A stretch of DNA of 64,000 bases from NCBI GenBank assembly GCA_964443875.1, contig CAYUET010000002.1:1-64000 (forward strand), read 5' to 3'. Both the position numbers and the translations under genes were made by a program. Numbering within the stretch: the stretch's first letter is position 1; the number at the start of each line of letters is the position of its first letter. This document shows positions 23,956 through 32,038 of the stretch, piece by piece. The notes under the pieces are model-generated. The model did no database searches. It saw nothing but the letters and a program-made list of their open reading frames with translations, and was not told where the DNA came from. The stretch comes from CAYUET01 sp964443875 (GTDB taxonomy: Bacteria > Auribacterota > JAFGBW01).

Positions 23956-24759
23956 ATGAATTTTTTTTTAAAACAAACACTTTTGATTATCATGGTATCA
24001 GGGTTCTGCTCTTTTCTGTTTGCCTTGTCACCCGCTTCCAGCAAAATATCCTCCTTTGAGATAGAGCTGAATACCTGGAAATCCCTGAGTGAAGGGAATG
24101 TCGATAAAGCACTTTCCATTCTGTCTAATCTTGACGGCAACGCCCGAATTTACTGTGTTAATTTTTCAGGAAAACCCTTAAGCAATCAGCCGCCTCAGGT
24201 AACCTTTTTACAATCTTCAGACCTGGGACACTGGATGGTGAATTACAGGGACAGCCTTTTTGAACTGATTGACACCCGGAAGGAGGTTCGGGAGCTTTAC
24301 TCGGTTTTACTTTATCTTTTAGCTGAAAATTTAATTCAACACGCCTGTTCAGGCATTTCATTTATTGTGATAAGGGAAGCAAGGGATAAAACCGGCGAAT
24401 ATATTGAATTCACAACCATAGACCAGGGAAAAGGATTTGATCAGAGTATTATGCTGTATCTTGGAGAGAGAATCCGGTTGTCAGGAAGAGGTTCGGGACA
24501 TGGGTTCGCGGACATGCTCTTGTATGCGGATACCATGTCTGTGCGGAGCAACGGTCTTTACTGGTTTCAGGGCACGAATAATGTCATAAATATCAGCTCT
24601 TCACCCTATAAGTACAACGGTAGTTTTATCACGGCAAAAGTATGGCTGAAACCCTCCCTGCGTTTGAAGAAATCAATCCGGAGGTGGTATTCGAATTATC
24701 TTTACGAAAAAAGGATGCCACCATTGAAGTTAAAACGTAGAATCGATTTTGCAGCCTGA
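23956..24759 (+). CDS. Exported GHKL-ATPase-fold protein
   Basis: The 267-residue product has a signal peptide or N-terminal membrane anchor (residues 1-25) followed by LSPASSKISSF. The rest carries the Bergerat (histidine-kinase-like) ATP-binding signature: N-box LLAENLIQH (E124, N125), G1-box DQGKGFD (D156 onward) and a G2-box GRGSGHGFADML (about 176-188). There is no dimerisation or HisKA domain and no receiver. A GHKL fold outside the cytoplasm is odd, because free ATP is not expected there; a soluble cytoplasmic start was looked for but none has better support. Its post-signal LSPASS motif resembles LAPQS in the peptidase at 39861-40961. The role is unknown. Confidence 0.75.
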   Translation: MNFFLKQTLLIIMVSGFCSFLFALSPASSKISSFEIELNTWKSLSEGNVDKALSILSNLDGNARIYCVNFSGKPLSNQPPQVTFLQSSDLGHWMVNYRDSLFELIDTRKEVRELYSVLLYLLAENLIQHACSGISFIVIREARDKTGEYIEFTTIDQGKGFDQSIMLYLGERIRLSGRGSGHGFADMLLYADTMSVRSNGLYWFQGTNNVINISSSPYKYNGSFITAKVWLKPSLRLKKSIRRWYSNYLYEKRMPPLKLKRRIDFAA

Positions 24760-24781
24760 TTCCCTGACAATAAGGAGGAAT

Positions 24782-25477
24782 ATGGCTTTTAAACTGAAAA
24801 AGATCGTGCCCTGGGGTCGGTCATTCCAGGAATACGCGGAAATGTTTGCCCTTTCGGATGAGGACTTAGCCAGACCGATACTCGGTTGTGGGGATGGTCC
24901 CGCGAGTTTTAACGCCGAAGTGACGAGGCGAGGGGGCAAAGCTGTCTCAATAGACCCGCTCTATGCCTTCGGCGCTGATGAGATCAGTCAGCGGATCGAC
25001 GAGACGTTTGAGGATGTCATGCAGCAGACACGTCAGAACGAAACGGAGTTTGTCTGGGAGCATATTCATTCTGTTGAAGAACTGGGCAGGATAAGGATGG
25101 CGGCGATGCGCGATTTCCTTGCAGACTACTCCCAGGGGAGGATGGAGGGGAGGTATCTCCCGCAGTCTGCCCCGGCCCTGGATTTTCCTGACGGAAGCTT
25201 TGGCCTTGCCCTTTGCTCGCACTTCCTGTTCCTTTACAGCGACCACCTTGATCTTGCCTTCCACATTGACACGATCACCGAGTTATGCCGTGTGTGCGGA
25301 GAAACAAGAATTTTCCCCCTGCTTCAACTGGGCGCCGTGCCCTCCCCTCATGTCGGGCCGGTCATGCGTCATTTCAGGGAACAAGGGTATAACGTGAAGG
25401 AGGTCAGGGTTCCATATGAATTTCAGCGGGGCGGAAACCGGATGCTCAAGATCAGAAAACCCGGACAAGGGGATTGA
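24782..25477 (+). CDS. SAM-dependent methyltransferase, class I
   Basis: The ATG at 24782 follows AAGGAGG (24772-24778) and gives a 231-residue product. Residues about 31-60 hold a variant motif I (ILGCGDGPASF) and the acidic end of beta-2 (SIDPLYAF), then CSHFLFLYSDHLDLAFH (motif-IV region) and a C-terminal VRVPYEFQRGGNRML segment. I recall this layout from a widespread family of single-domain methyltransferases of unknown substrate. GC content is clearly higher than in the flanking genes, which suggests acquisition by transfer. It probably belongs with the cupin gene 37 bases downstream. Confidence 0.85.
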   Translation: MAFKLKKIVPWGRSFQEYAEMFALSDEDLARPILGCGDGPASFNAEVTRRGGKAVSIDPLYAFGADEISQRIDETFEDVMQQTRQNETEFVWEHIHSVEELGRIRMAAMRDFLADYSQGRMEGRYLPQSAPALDFPDGSFGLALCSHFLFLYSDHLDLAFHIDTITELCRVCGETRIFPLLQLGAVPSPHVGPVMRHFREQGYNVKEVRVPYEFQRGGNRMLKIRKPGQGD

Positions 25478-25514
25478 GAAAATATCATTCATTTTTACAG
25501 GAAAGGACAGGTTT

Positions 25515-25865
25515 ATGTTTGGGAAGAGTTCCGATAACGGCTATACCGAAGTATTAGCGGGCATTCAGATCAAAACAATCGTCTATGGAGAGAGTACGCT
25601 TTCGACCGAATTCAGGCTCAAAAAGGATGCGGTATTAATTGAGCATACCCATGTTCATGAGCAGACAGGATATCTGGTGAAGGGTAAAATCCGCTTATTT
25701 ATAGGCGATACAAATAAAATCATGAATCCGGGCGACAGCTGGTGCGTCAAATCCAATGTCAGACACAGGGCTGAAATCCTTGAAGATTCCATTGCCCTGG
25801 AAATCTTCAGCCCCTGCCGGGAGGATTATCTGAAGTACGTCTGCAAGGAGGATGTTTCCGGATAG
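25515..25865 (+). CDS. Small cupin-domain protein
   Basis: The ATG at 25515 behind AAAGGA (25502-25507) gives 116 residues; longer in-frame readings would run into the methyltransferase. The product is one cupin barrel: HTHVHEQTGYLVKGKIRLFI (first motif, GxxHxHxxxExxxVLxG-like) and NPGDSWCVKSNVRHRAE (second motif). The His/Glu set (H-x-H, E/Q, H) fits metal binding, though the first-motif Glu position reads HEQTGY. Such proteins sense or modify small molecules. Its neighbours are two methyltransferases, but no pathway can be named. Confidence 0.85.
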   Translation: MFGKSSDNGYTEVLAGIQIKTIVYGESTLSTEFRLKKDAVLIEHTHVHEQTGYLVKGKIRLFIGDTNKIMNPGDSWCVKSNVRHRAEILEDSIALEIFSPCREDYLKYVCKEDVSG

Positions 25866-26022
25866 AATGGATTTCAGCCTTCTGTTGTGGCGGCTGGCGG
25901 ACAGACGGAAATTAAAGCGCCTGCACGACGCCGCAAGGATGCGAAGGGGAGAAAGTCATTGTCACCCGCCAGGGAAAAACGATCCACGAGGCAGACCCGA
26001 GGGTTTGCCGGAAAGAGGAGTT

Positions 26023-26751
26023 ATGAATAATGAGGGTATGAAAAGTGCGTTTAATGATATTGCACAGAAATATGATTCCCAGAGAAAGTCCTTTATTCCG
26101 TGTTTTGAGGATTATTACGGGACAAGCAGTGTTCTTGTCAGCAGGATAATCCGCTACCCCGGGAAAATACTTGACCTGGGAGCCGGTACCGGATTGCTTT
26201 CCAGGTATTATTATGAACTTTTTCCTGATTCAGCCTTTGAACTCACGGATATCTCTGAAAAAATGCTGGAGGTTGCAAGGAAGCGGTTTTACGGGAAACC
26301 CAATTTCAGTTTTAATGAGCGGGATTATGTCCATGAGTCTTTCCAGCAGGGGTATGACCTGATCCTGTCCGGATTATCCCTTCATCATTTATCTGAAAAG
26401 GAAAGGAAGGGGCTTTTTAAAAAGATCTTCAGCGCACTTAATCCCCACGGGGTTTTTGTCAATCACGATCAGTACAATGCGCCTTCCCTGAAGGTGAATA
26501 ATGCAATAAATGATTTATGGTATGAGATGATCAGCCGCTCAGGGTTACCTGAAGAAGAAATTGAAAAATGGAAGCAGCGGAGAGCTCTTGATTGTGAAAC
26601 CACGGTGAATAAAGAAATGGAAGAATTGAAGGAAACGGGGTTTGAAGAGGTTGAATGCCTTTACTCCTGCCTGAAATTTGGAGTGGTCATGGCAATGAAA
26701 AATATGGAAACCGGGTTGAGTTCCGGAATCAGAAGTCGGGTGGAAAGTTAA
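26023..26751 (+). CDS. SAM-dependent methyltransferase, class I (second of the trio)
   Basis: The ATG at 26023 with AGAGGAG (26014-26020) gives 242 residues starting MNNEGMKSAFNDIAQKYDSQ. Motif I is ILDLGAGTGLLS, followed by FELTDISEKMLEVARKRF (post-I), YDLILSGLSLHHLSEKERKG (motif IV region) and LNPHGVFVNHDQY. This is the common small-molecule methyltransferase fold. Substrate is unknown. A 157-base stretch before it (25866-26022) contains no full gene, only a short antitoxin-like fragment in one frame. A strong hairpin follows its stop. Confidence 0.88.
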   Translation: MNNEGMKSAFNDIAQKYDSQRKSFIPCFEDYYGTSSVLVSRIIRYPGKILDLGAGTGLLSRYYYELFPDSAFELTDISEKMLEVARKRFYGKPNFSFNERDYVHESFQQGYDLILSGLSLHHLSEKERKGLFKKIFSALNPHGVFVNHDQYNAPSLKVNNAINDLWYEMISRSGLPEEEIEKWKQRRALDCETTVNKEMEELKETGFEEVECLYSCLKFGVVMAMKNMETGLSSGIRSRVES

Positions 26752-26753
26752 AA

Positions 26754-26781
26754 AGGGTGAGTCGTATTACGGACTCACCCT
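26754..26781 (-). terminator. Hairpin between convergent genes, better placed for the minus strand
   Basis: AGGGTGAGTC (26754-26763) pairs with GACTCACCCT (26772-26781). On the minus strand the stem runs into CTTTTTAAC, which gives a short T-run, and it lies about 40 bases past the stop of the His-rich gene. On the plus strand no T-run follows. It may serve both genes. Confidence 0.6.
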
Positions 26782-26819
26782 GAAAAGTACCCCTGGATAA
26801 AGGCTGTTGTTAAATTCGG

Positions 26820-27092
26820 TTAATCACATCTGTGATGGCCTCGTCTACTATGTCTTCCTGAATAATAATGATCCCTGTGATGACGGTAATGTCTTTCTCT
26901 ATAATAATCTCTTCTATAATGATGGTCGTGGTGATGATGGTCGCAATCAAGGATGGCCGCTGTTAAAATTCCGGCGCAAAGGACAGTGCCTGCAATGGTT
27001 CCAGCGACTTCCGCCCCTGTGCCGGCTTCGGCTTTTAATTGAAACCCGCTGATACAGACTGCGGCTACTAAGACTGGTATTATTTTGTTCAT
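26820..27092 (-). CDS. Small exported His/Arg/Tyr-rich protein
   Basis: The ATG at 27092 is preceded on the minus strand by AGGAGG, giving a 90-residue product; a longer reading has no ribosome site. It has a signal peptide (MNKIIPVLVAAVCISGFQL to about residue 24), a Gly/Ala/Ile/Leu-rich hydrophobic stretch GTIAGTVLCAGILTAAIL, then a tail of His, Arg, Tyr and Asp (DHHHHDHHYRRDYYRERHYR and more). It may bind metals or coat a surface. I know of no characterised family. The coding tail is low-complexity, so its exact sequence evolves easily. Confidence 0.65.
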   Translation of the reverse strand: MNKIIPVLVAAVCISGFQLKAEAGTGAEVAGTIAGTVLCAGILTAAILDCDHHHHDHHYRRDYYRERHYRHHRDHYYSGRHSRRGHHRCD

Positions 27093-27247
27093 TTTTAATC
27101 CCTCCTGAGGATTGTTTTTAAATTCAATAATTAGACGCAAAACCCGGTGAAAAAGTTCCCTGGGTTTTGGTCGTGAATTGTTATGGTTTTAACCTGAATG
27201 AATAGAAAGGGTTGTAGGTTTATTTTTATTAAGGTTAGAGCCCGAAA

Positions 27248-27294
27248 ATGACGAAAGAAGGATGGATACCGGGATTACCTATCCCGTAATGACG
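27248..27294. repeat. REP-like palindrome (GTCATT...GGGAT...AATGAC type)
   Basis: TACCGGGAT (27267-27275) pairs with ATCCCGTA (27281-27288), flanked by ATGAC on both sides (27248-27252 and 27289-27293). Read on the minus strand this is CGTCATTACGGGAT-loop-ATCCCGGTATCC, resembling the short CGTCATTCCCG-type repeats found between genes in many genomes. It lies 13-20 bases past the activase stop, so it may also act as that gene's 3' end. A second inverted repeat, CAAAACCC (27138-27145) / GGGTTTTG (27162-27169), lies nearer the His-rich gene. Confidence 0.45.
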
Positions 27295-27306
27295 AGGCGG
27301 GGAAAG

Positions 27307-30300
27307 TTATTTGAAGAGGGTGGAGAGAATATGTGTGGCGATTTTATTGTTCTGGTTGTTTTCCGTACCGTCGTAAGTGATGGAGATCACCGGGATGCCT
27401 GTGGAATCCTCGATCTGTAAGGCCATGGCCTCTGTGACAAGCCCTGCACAGCAGAAGGCCGGGCTGGCCTGGACAAAAAGTGAAATTTCAGGGTGTTTTT
27501 TGATAAGGCAATAGATCTTGATGAGATTGTCCATGGATTCCCCGGAATGGGCGGTTTTGAGATTGAAGGTTTTCAGGATGTCTTTCATGTCAACCGGCAG
27601 GTTTGTGCGATGCTCATTCAACACCTGATTGAATAAATGATAGTATTTTTTTTCAAGCTGTTTTGTCATGAGAAGAACCCCTTTTGTCATAAGGGAGGCC
27701 TTGTAATATCCGCTGTTCAGCCATCTTTTGATGTTATGGTCGGCAACCATGTTGACCATTTCATCAAAGGGAGTGGTCAAGGCTTCGCCGCCGGCATTTT
27801 CAATGCATTCGATGAGGTTCTGGTTCATGGTTTCATTGTCGCGCACATAGATGTCTCCGAAAATCGCAATTTTGGGGCGGTGTTTTTTTTCTGTTTCTAT
27901 GCCGTTGAAAAGAGAGACGACTTCCACAACCGCATCATATTTTGATGTTTTTCCAAGAAAGGCGTCATAGAAGAGAGAACGGGCCCTGTTTACAATTTTA
28001 TTGGTCTTTCCTTTTTCCTTTTCATAGGGTCTTTTTACGCAGGCCATTTTTCTGAGCAGGCCCCCGAACTGGTAGGCAAAATAGGCGTCAATCCCTGAGG
28101 CCATTGAAATGTCCATAAGCGAAAGCGTTCCCTTGTAGATATCCACCTTTTCAAATCCCCGGCCGGTTTTTTCAAACATGCTTTGCAACAGGGAGGGGAA
28201 CATATGAACATTACAGGCAAGGATGGAATCAAGCATCCATACTTTTGTTTTTGAGGTGTCAAGGCCGTTTTTGTCTATGTAGTCAAGGATGCTCTGGTAG
28301 ATCATGTTGATGGGAAGGCATTGGCCGGTATTGGTTTTGGGACCGTTGAGAAGGGATTCCCTTGTTAAAGGAACCATGCGGGCATCATAGCCGTTTTTGA
28401 TCCAGATCGCCTCCAGAAGTTTGACGGTGATGTCATCCCAGCTCGGGATCAGAAGGGTTTTTTGATTGATGATTTCATTTTCAAGCCGGGGATTGATGTT
28501 AAAGGAGGGTTTTATCCGCTTTTGATTTTCGATTTCCCTGAAATGATTCTGAAAGGATCGTACGGCGGCTTCGATGCGGGTTTCGTAACCGATATTCGAG
28601 CTGTGTTCATCGATCTCCAGAATCAGGTAGGGTTTGCCGTATTTTTCCATGATCCTTTTGAAATATTCGAGGACAAAGGAGTCCGGTGCGCATTTGAAGG
28701 AAGTGATGTACACGGGATAGAGCCCTTTTGCTTTTGCGGTATAAATGGCCGCAGAAAGAATTTTTGAGGCGTAAATCCAGTGAAAGGAGGTGAGGAGAGG
28801 CTTTATCTCTTGAAGATCCGAATCGCTGTAGTCGAGCATGTCCTGGAAAAAGGTCTGGATGCTCAGCCTGCTGAAGAGGTCGGGAATGTTTTTGTTCATC
28901 GCCTTGTCCAGGATGAAGTACGGCCTTCCCAGAAGCACAACATCGACCTCTCCGGTTTTGTTTTTCATACGGTTGTAGATGGTCCGGGCTTTTGAATTGC
29001 AGTCTTCCTGAAACTGGAGGGCCTGGTCATAGGCATAGGAGAGCGTCCAGTAATTGATGTTGAACAGCCCCTGCAGGGCTTTATAGAGTTCTATTTTGGT
29101 CAGAAAAGGGGTGGGCTCAATGAGCGGAATGATGGATCTGTCTTTAAGGTTCGTTTCTTTTACAAGAGTAACCAGGGACGGAGCGTATTGGGAGTAGTAG
29201 CAATAGTACTGGTTCGCATGGTTTTCCTTGTCTTTGGAATAGATGGAAACAGGCAGAAAAACATAATCGCTTTTTTCAGAAAGATGTTTGACATGGTTGT
29301 AAAAAAGATTCATGGGCATGCAGAATTCAACCCTTGAGATTTTTCTTTCCCCCTTGATTGCGGCCTGGGATCTTTCGCTGTCACAGGTTCTGATTTTCAG
29401 GGTGTTGAAGAAATGTTTCCAGAATTTCTGCTCCTCATAAAGATAGAGGGTTGACGGGATGCCCACGGTCAAATCCGAAATGTAGGCCGAGGGGGCAGGG
29501 GGCATTTTAAAACAGGCCTGGTATTCTTTGATGAGGTTGAATTTGTTTTTGTGCTGATCCACATAGTGCGTGGTGTTGTAGTCTCTTCCGCACAGAAATC
29601 CGCAGGCGATCTTTTCATTCTGAACGGTTATCTGGGTGATTTTGCAGTGATTCGTGCAGAGGGGGCAGACTTCTGTTTCGACCTCAATGGGCTCCCGGCA
29701 GATGGCGGTGCCGCGAAAATGGGTTTTTTTGACAGGTCTGTCCTTCAGAATGAGGGCCGTTCCATAGGCGCCTGTCAGATGACAGAATTTTGAAACCAGA
29801 AGGGGCTTTTTAAGACCCTGTTCAAAAGCGGCGATAAGGGATTTGTTTTTCGCTGTTGCGCCCTGAAACAGAATCGTTTTGCCTATGGAGGCTTCAACCG
29901 CAACTTTTTTCAGATAATTGTCTCTGACGGAATGAAGAATGGAAGCAAGCACCTCTTCGGTGCTGTAGCCCTGATTGATCAGATGATTGAGGTCTCTCTC
30001 CATGAAGACCGTGCAGCGGTTGCTCGTCATGGGCGCACTGATGCCTTCTGTTTTTCGGGAATATTCATTCAGGCTTACATGAAATTTCTGCGCAAGTTCC
30101 TCGATGAAGCTTCCCGTGCCCGCCGCACAGACATTGTTCATGATGGACTGGCTGACCATGCCGTTGGTAAGGGTGGTGAATTTTGAATCCTGCCCGCCGA
30201 TTTCTATGATCGTATCTACCTCCGGATCTATTTCACAGGCTGCACGGGCCTGGGCGGTGATTTCATCCACAATGATGTCCGCCCCGATGACTTTGCCGAT

Positions 30301-31482
30301 CAGCTTTCTTCCTGAACCGGTTGTCCCCACGCTTGTAAAATGGAATTGGATTTTTTTGCTTTCGGCAAGGTTTTCAATGGCTTCAAAGATCATCTGAACC
30401 GCGGTCAGCGGCTGTCCGGCCGTGCGGGTATAGAACCCGGCAATAAATTTTTTTTCCCTGTCGATCAGCGCGGCCTTGGTGCTTGTGGAGCCGATGTCCA
30501 GGCCCATGGAGATCGAATTCAGCGGTTTAAGCTTTTCATAGAGGTCCACTTCAACGGGATTGTTTTTCATCAGGGGGGAGGTGTGGGTGTATCTTTCAAG
30601 ACTTGTGAAATCAGGGTAATGGGAAAGTTTCAGGTTCAGCGGAGGGTTGGGGTAACTTTTTTCGGTGATCAGTTCCTTCAGCAGGGCTTCCGGGTTTTTT
30701 TCAACCAGAGGCAGAGCTTCGTTATTTTTTAAATGGCACAGGGCTGCGCCGAGGGCTCCGTAAAGGTGGGCGTATTCATCCACCAGAGGAGGGCTCTTCA
30801 GGAGGGCCGTGAAATGTTTGATGATGGCTTTGTTTTGAGAGACGCCCCCTGCAATGACAAGAGGCTCCCGAAGTCCGCCTTCAGGGAAAAGAGTGTCCGA
30901 TATGTTTTTAACCATGCCTTCACACAGACCGTCGCAGATCTGGCTGAGATCATAGCCCTCCTGCTGGCTGTGAATGAGATCTGTTTTGGCAAAGACTGCG
31001 CAGCGTGTCGCGATTTTGGGTATTTTACCCTGATTTTCGTTGGCTTTTAAAGCAAGCTGTTCAACGCTTTCCAGGTTAAGACGCCGGGCCTGCTGTTCCA
31101 GGAATCCCCCGGTGCCGGCGGCACAGAAATTATTCGAGATATAGTTTTCGTACTCTCCTTTTTCGGAGAGGCGGATGAGACCGAATTTTTCTCCGCCGAT
31201 GATCAGGATGCTTCCGGCTTCAGGATGAAATTTTTTGGCAGCGGAAAGAAAGGAAACCTGATCATTGTAGTGATAGGTTTCATTGAGGATATCCGGAGTG
31301 GAGGAGGTTTTGGCTATCCCGCTGATTTCCTCCAGGTTTATCCGGTTCAGGAACTGATGAAGAGTCTGCCGTATGTCGCCATGGTGATAGCAGTAAAAAG
31401 TATTCAAAATATTCTGGTCAGAGTCCATGACGACTGCAGACAGAGAAACTGAGCCGATATCCAGCCCGAGTATTTTTTTCAT
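27307..31482 (-). CDS. Giant acyl-CoA dehydratase activase-like protein (two BadF/BcrAD ATPase domains, DUF2229/HgdB-like C-terminus)
   Basis: The 1,391-residue product is two tandem ASKHA-fold ATPase domains of the 2-hydroxyglutaryl-CoA dehydratase activator family, then a Cys-rich linker, a DUF2229-like region and an HgdB-like C-terminal part. Each ATPase domain opens with GLDIGSVSLSAVVMD or GLDIGSTSTKAALID and has the iron-sulfur Cys motif (CAAGTGGFLEQQ; CAAGTGSFIEELA) and a TRCAVF/NRCTVF motif. Relatives transfer an electron with ATP hydrolysis to start 2-hydroxyacyl-CoA dehydration. This full-length fused type of about 1,400 residues is common in anaerobes and usually lacks adjacent dehydratase genes, as here. 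The substrate is unknown. Ribosome site AGGAATG lies before the ATG. Confidence 0.9.
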   Translation of the reverse strand: MKKILGLDIGSVSLSAVVMDSDQNILNTFYCYHHGDIRQTLHQFLNRINLEEISGIAKTSSTPDILNETYHYNDQVSFLSAAKKFHPEAGSILIIGGEKFGLIRLSEKGEYENYISNNFCAAGTGGFLEQQARRLNLESVEQLALKANENQGKIPKIATRCAVFAKTDLIHSQQEGYDLSQICDGLCEGMVKNISDTLFPEGGLREPLVIAGGVSQNKAIIKHFTALLKSPPLVDEYAHLYGALGAALCHLKNNEALPLVEKNPEALLKELITEKSYPNPPLNLKLSHYPDFTSLERYTHTSPLMKNNPVEVDLYEKLKPLNSISMGLDIGSTSTKAALIDREKKFIAGFYTRTAGQPLTAVQMIFEAIENLAESKKIQFHFTSVGTTGSGRKLIGKVIGADIIVDEITAQARAACEIDPEVDTIIEIGGQDSKFTTLTNGMVSQSIMNNVCAAGTGSFIEELAQKFHVSLNEYSRKTEGISAPMTSNRCTVFMERDLNHLINQGYSTEEVLASILHSVRDNYLKKVAVEASIGKTILFQGATAKNKSLIAAFEQGLKKPLLVSKFCHLTGAYGTALILKDRPVKKTHFRGTAICREPIEVETEVCPLCTNHCKITQITVQNEKIACGFLCGRDYNTTHYVDQHKNKFNLIKEYQACFKMPPAPSAYISDLTVGIPSTLYLYEEQKFWKHFFNTLKIRTCDSERSQAAIKGERKISRVEFCMPMNLFYNHVKHLSEKSDYVFLPVSIYSKDKENHANQYYCYYSQYAPSLVTLVKETNLKDRSIIPLIEPTPFLTKIELYKALQGLFNINYWTLSYAYDQALQFQEDCNSKARTIYNRMKNKTGEVDVVLLGRPYFILDKAMNKNIPDLFSRLSIQTFFQDMLDYSDSDLQEIKPLLTSFHWIYASKILSAAIYTAKAKGLYPVYITSFKCAPDSFVLEYFKRIMEKYGKPYLILEIDEHSSNIGYETRIEAAVRSFQNHFREIENQKRIKPSFNINPRLENEIINQKTLLIPSWDDITVKLLEAIWIKNGYDARMVPLTRESLLNGPKTNTGQCLPINMIYQSILDYIDKNGLDTSKTKVWMLDSILACNVHMFPSLLQSMFEKTGRGFEKVDIYKGTLSLMDISMASGIDAYFAYQFGGLLRKMACVKRPYEKEKGKTNKIVNRARSLFYDAFLGKTSKYDAVVEVVSLFNGIETEKKHRPKIAIFGDIYVRDNETMNQNLIECIENAGGEALTTPFDEMVNMVADHNIKRWLNSGYYKASLMTKGVLLMTKQLEKKYYHLFNQVLNEHRTNLPVDMKDILKTFNLKTAHSGESMDNLIKIYCLIKKHPEISLFVQASPAFCCAGLVTEAMALQIEDSTGIPVISITYDGTENNQNNKIATHILSTLFK

Positions 31483-31921
31483 GTGATCATTCCTGTTGAT
31501 ATAATAACGCCCGCCTTATTTTTGTTTTTCAGCTGAGGCTTTCAAACGATTTAAACGAATATTAAATTTACACTTCAGGTCAGGCTTTTGGAATTTAAGG
31601 CCTGATGTACAGAAGTTTTGAAATCAGGCGTAAACTTTAAAGGATTATAGGGAGTATGACCAGTAAATTCTGAAGAGGGGAGAGGCGTGAGGCTCCATTT
31701 AAAATTTACGGTTCGGGTAAAGAGCCTGGGCCGGGCAGGGAACTGACTTTGATTTTGTTTTCGAATTCATTCAACATCCGGGTAAACTTCAGGAATCTTT
31801 GCTGTTTTGTGCGGAAAAAAAAGAGGAAGACAGGAGCAGAATAAATATGTTGTCTTGTTGGTTGTTCAATGCTTTAATTCAATAAAAAAAAGTAAATCAT
31901 GATTTAATCAAGGAGTTATAG
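31483..31921. other. Divergent intergenic region without a clear gene
   Basis: This 439-base stretch between the minus-strand activase and the plus-strand sensor operon contains only short hairpins. One is TCAGGCTT with the near-complement AAGGCCTGA (about 31580-31605). Several TATAAT-like runs occur, but none has a convincing -35. It must hold promoters for both directions. No tRNA or riboswitch fold was recognised. Confidence 0.5.
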
Positions 31922-32038
31922 ATGGGTTCTTCTCCTTTTTTTTTGATCGTATATGCATTCATCGCTCTAACCGCTCTGCCTTGCAACCTTTTATTTTCAG
32001 TGCATTTAATGAATTTTCGGGGCCGATTCCATGAATAG
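31922..32038 (+). CDS. Putative 38-residue membrane micro-protein, coupled to the sensor kinase
   Basis: ATG at 31922 is preceded by AAGGAG (31910-31915). The frame reads MGSSPFFLIVYAFIALTALP and then CNLLFSVHLMNFRGRFHE, a single likely transmembrane helix of about 22 residues followed by a basic tail. Its TAG stop (32036-32038) overlaps the start of the PAS histidine kinase (ATG 32031) by eight bases, which is a typical coupled arrangement. It could be a small regulator of the kinase or simply a leader peptide. It is too short for standard gene finding, so it rests on the ribosome site, hydrophobicity and overlap only. Confidence 0.45.
   Translation: MGSSPFFLIVYAFIALTALPCNLLFSVHLMNFRGRFHE

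Noticed and set aside
26807..27052. Plus-strand 81-codon ORF over the His-rich gene
   Set aside because: The minus strand has a good AGGAGG, a signal peptide and a terminator hairpin; the plus frame has none of these.
27637..31452. Many plus-strand ORFs of 60-130 codons across the activase gene
   Set aside because: They are antisense shadows of the 1,391-residue gene, whose motifs are unambiguous; none has a ribosome site or recognisable domain.
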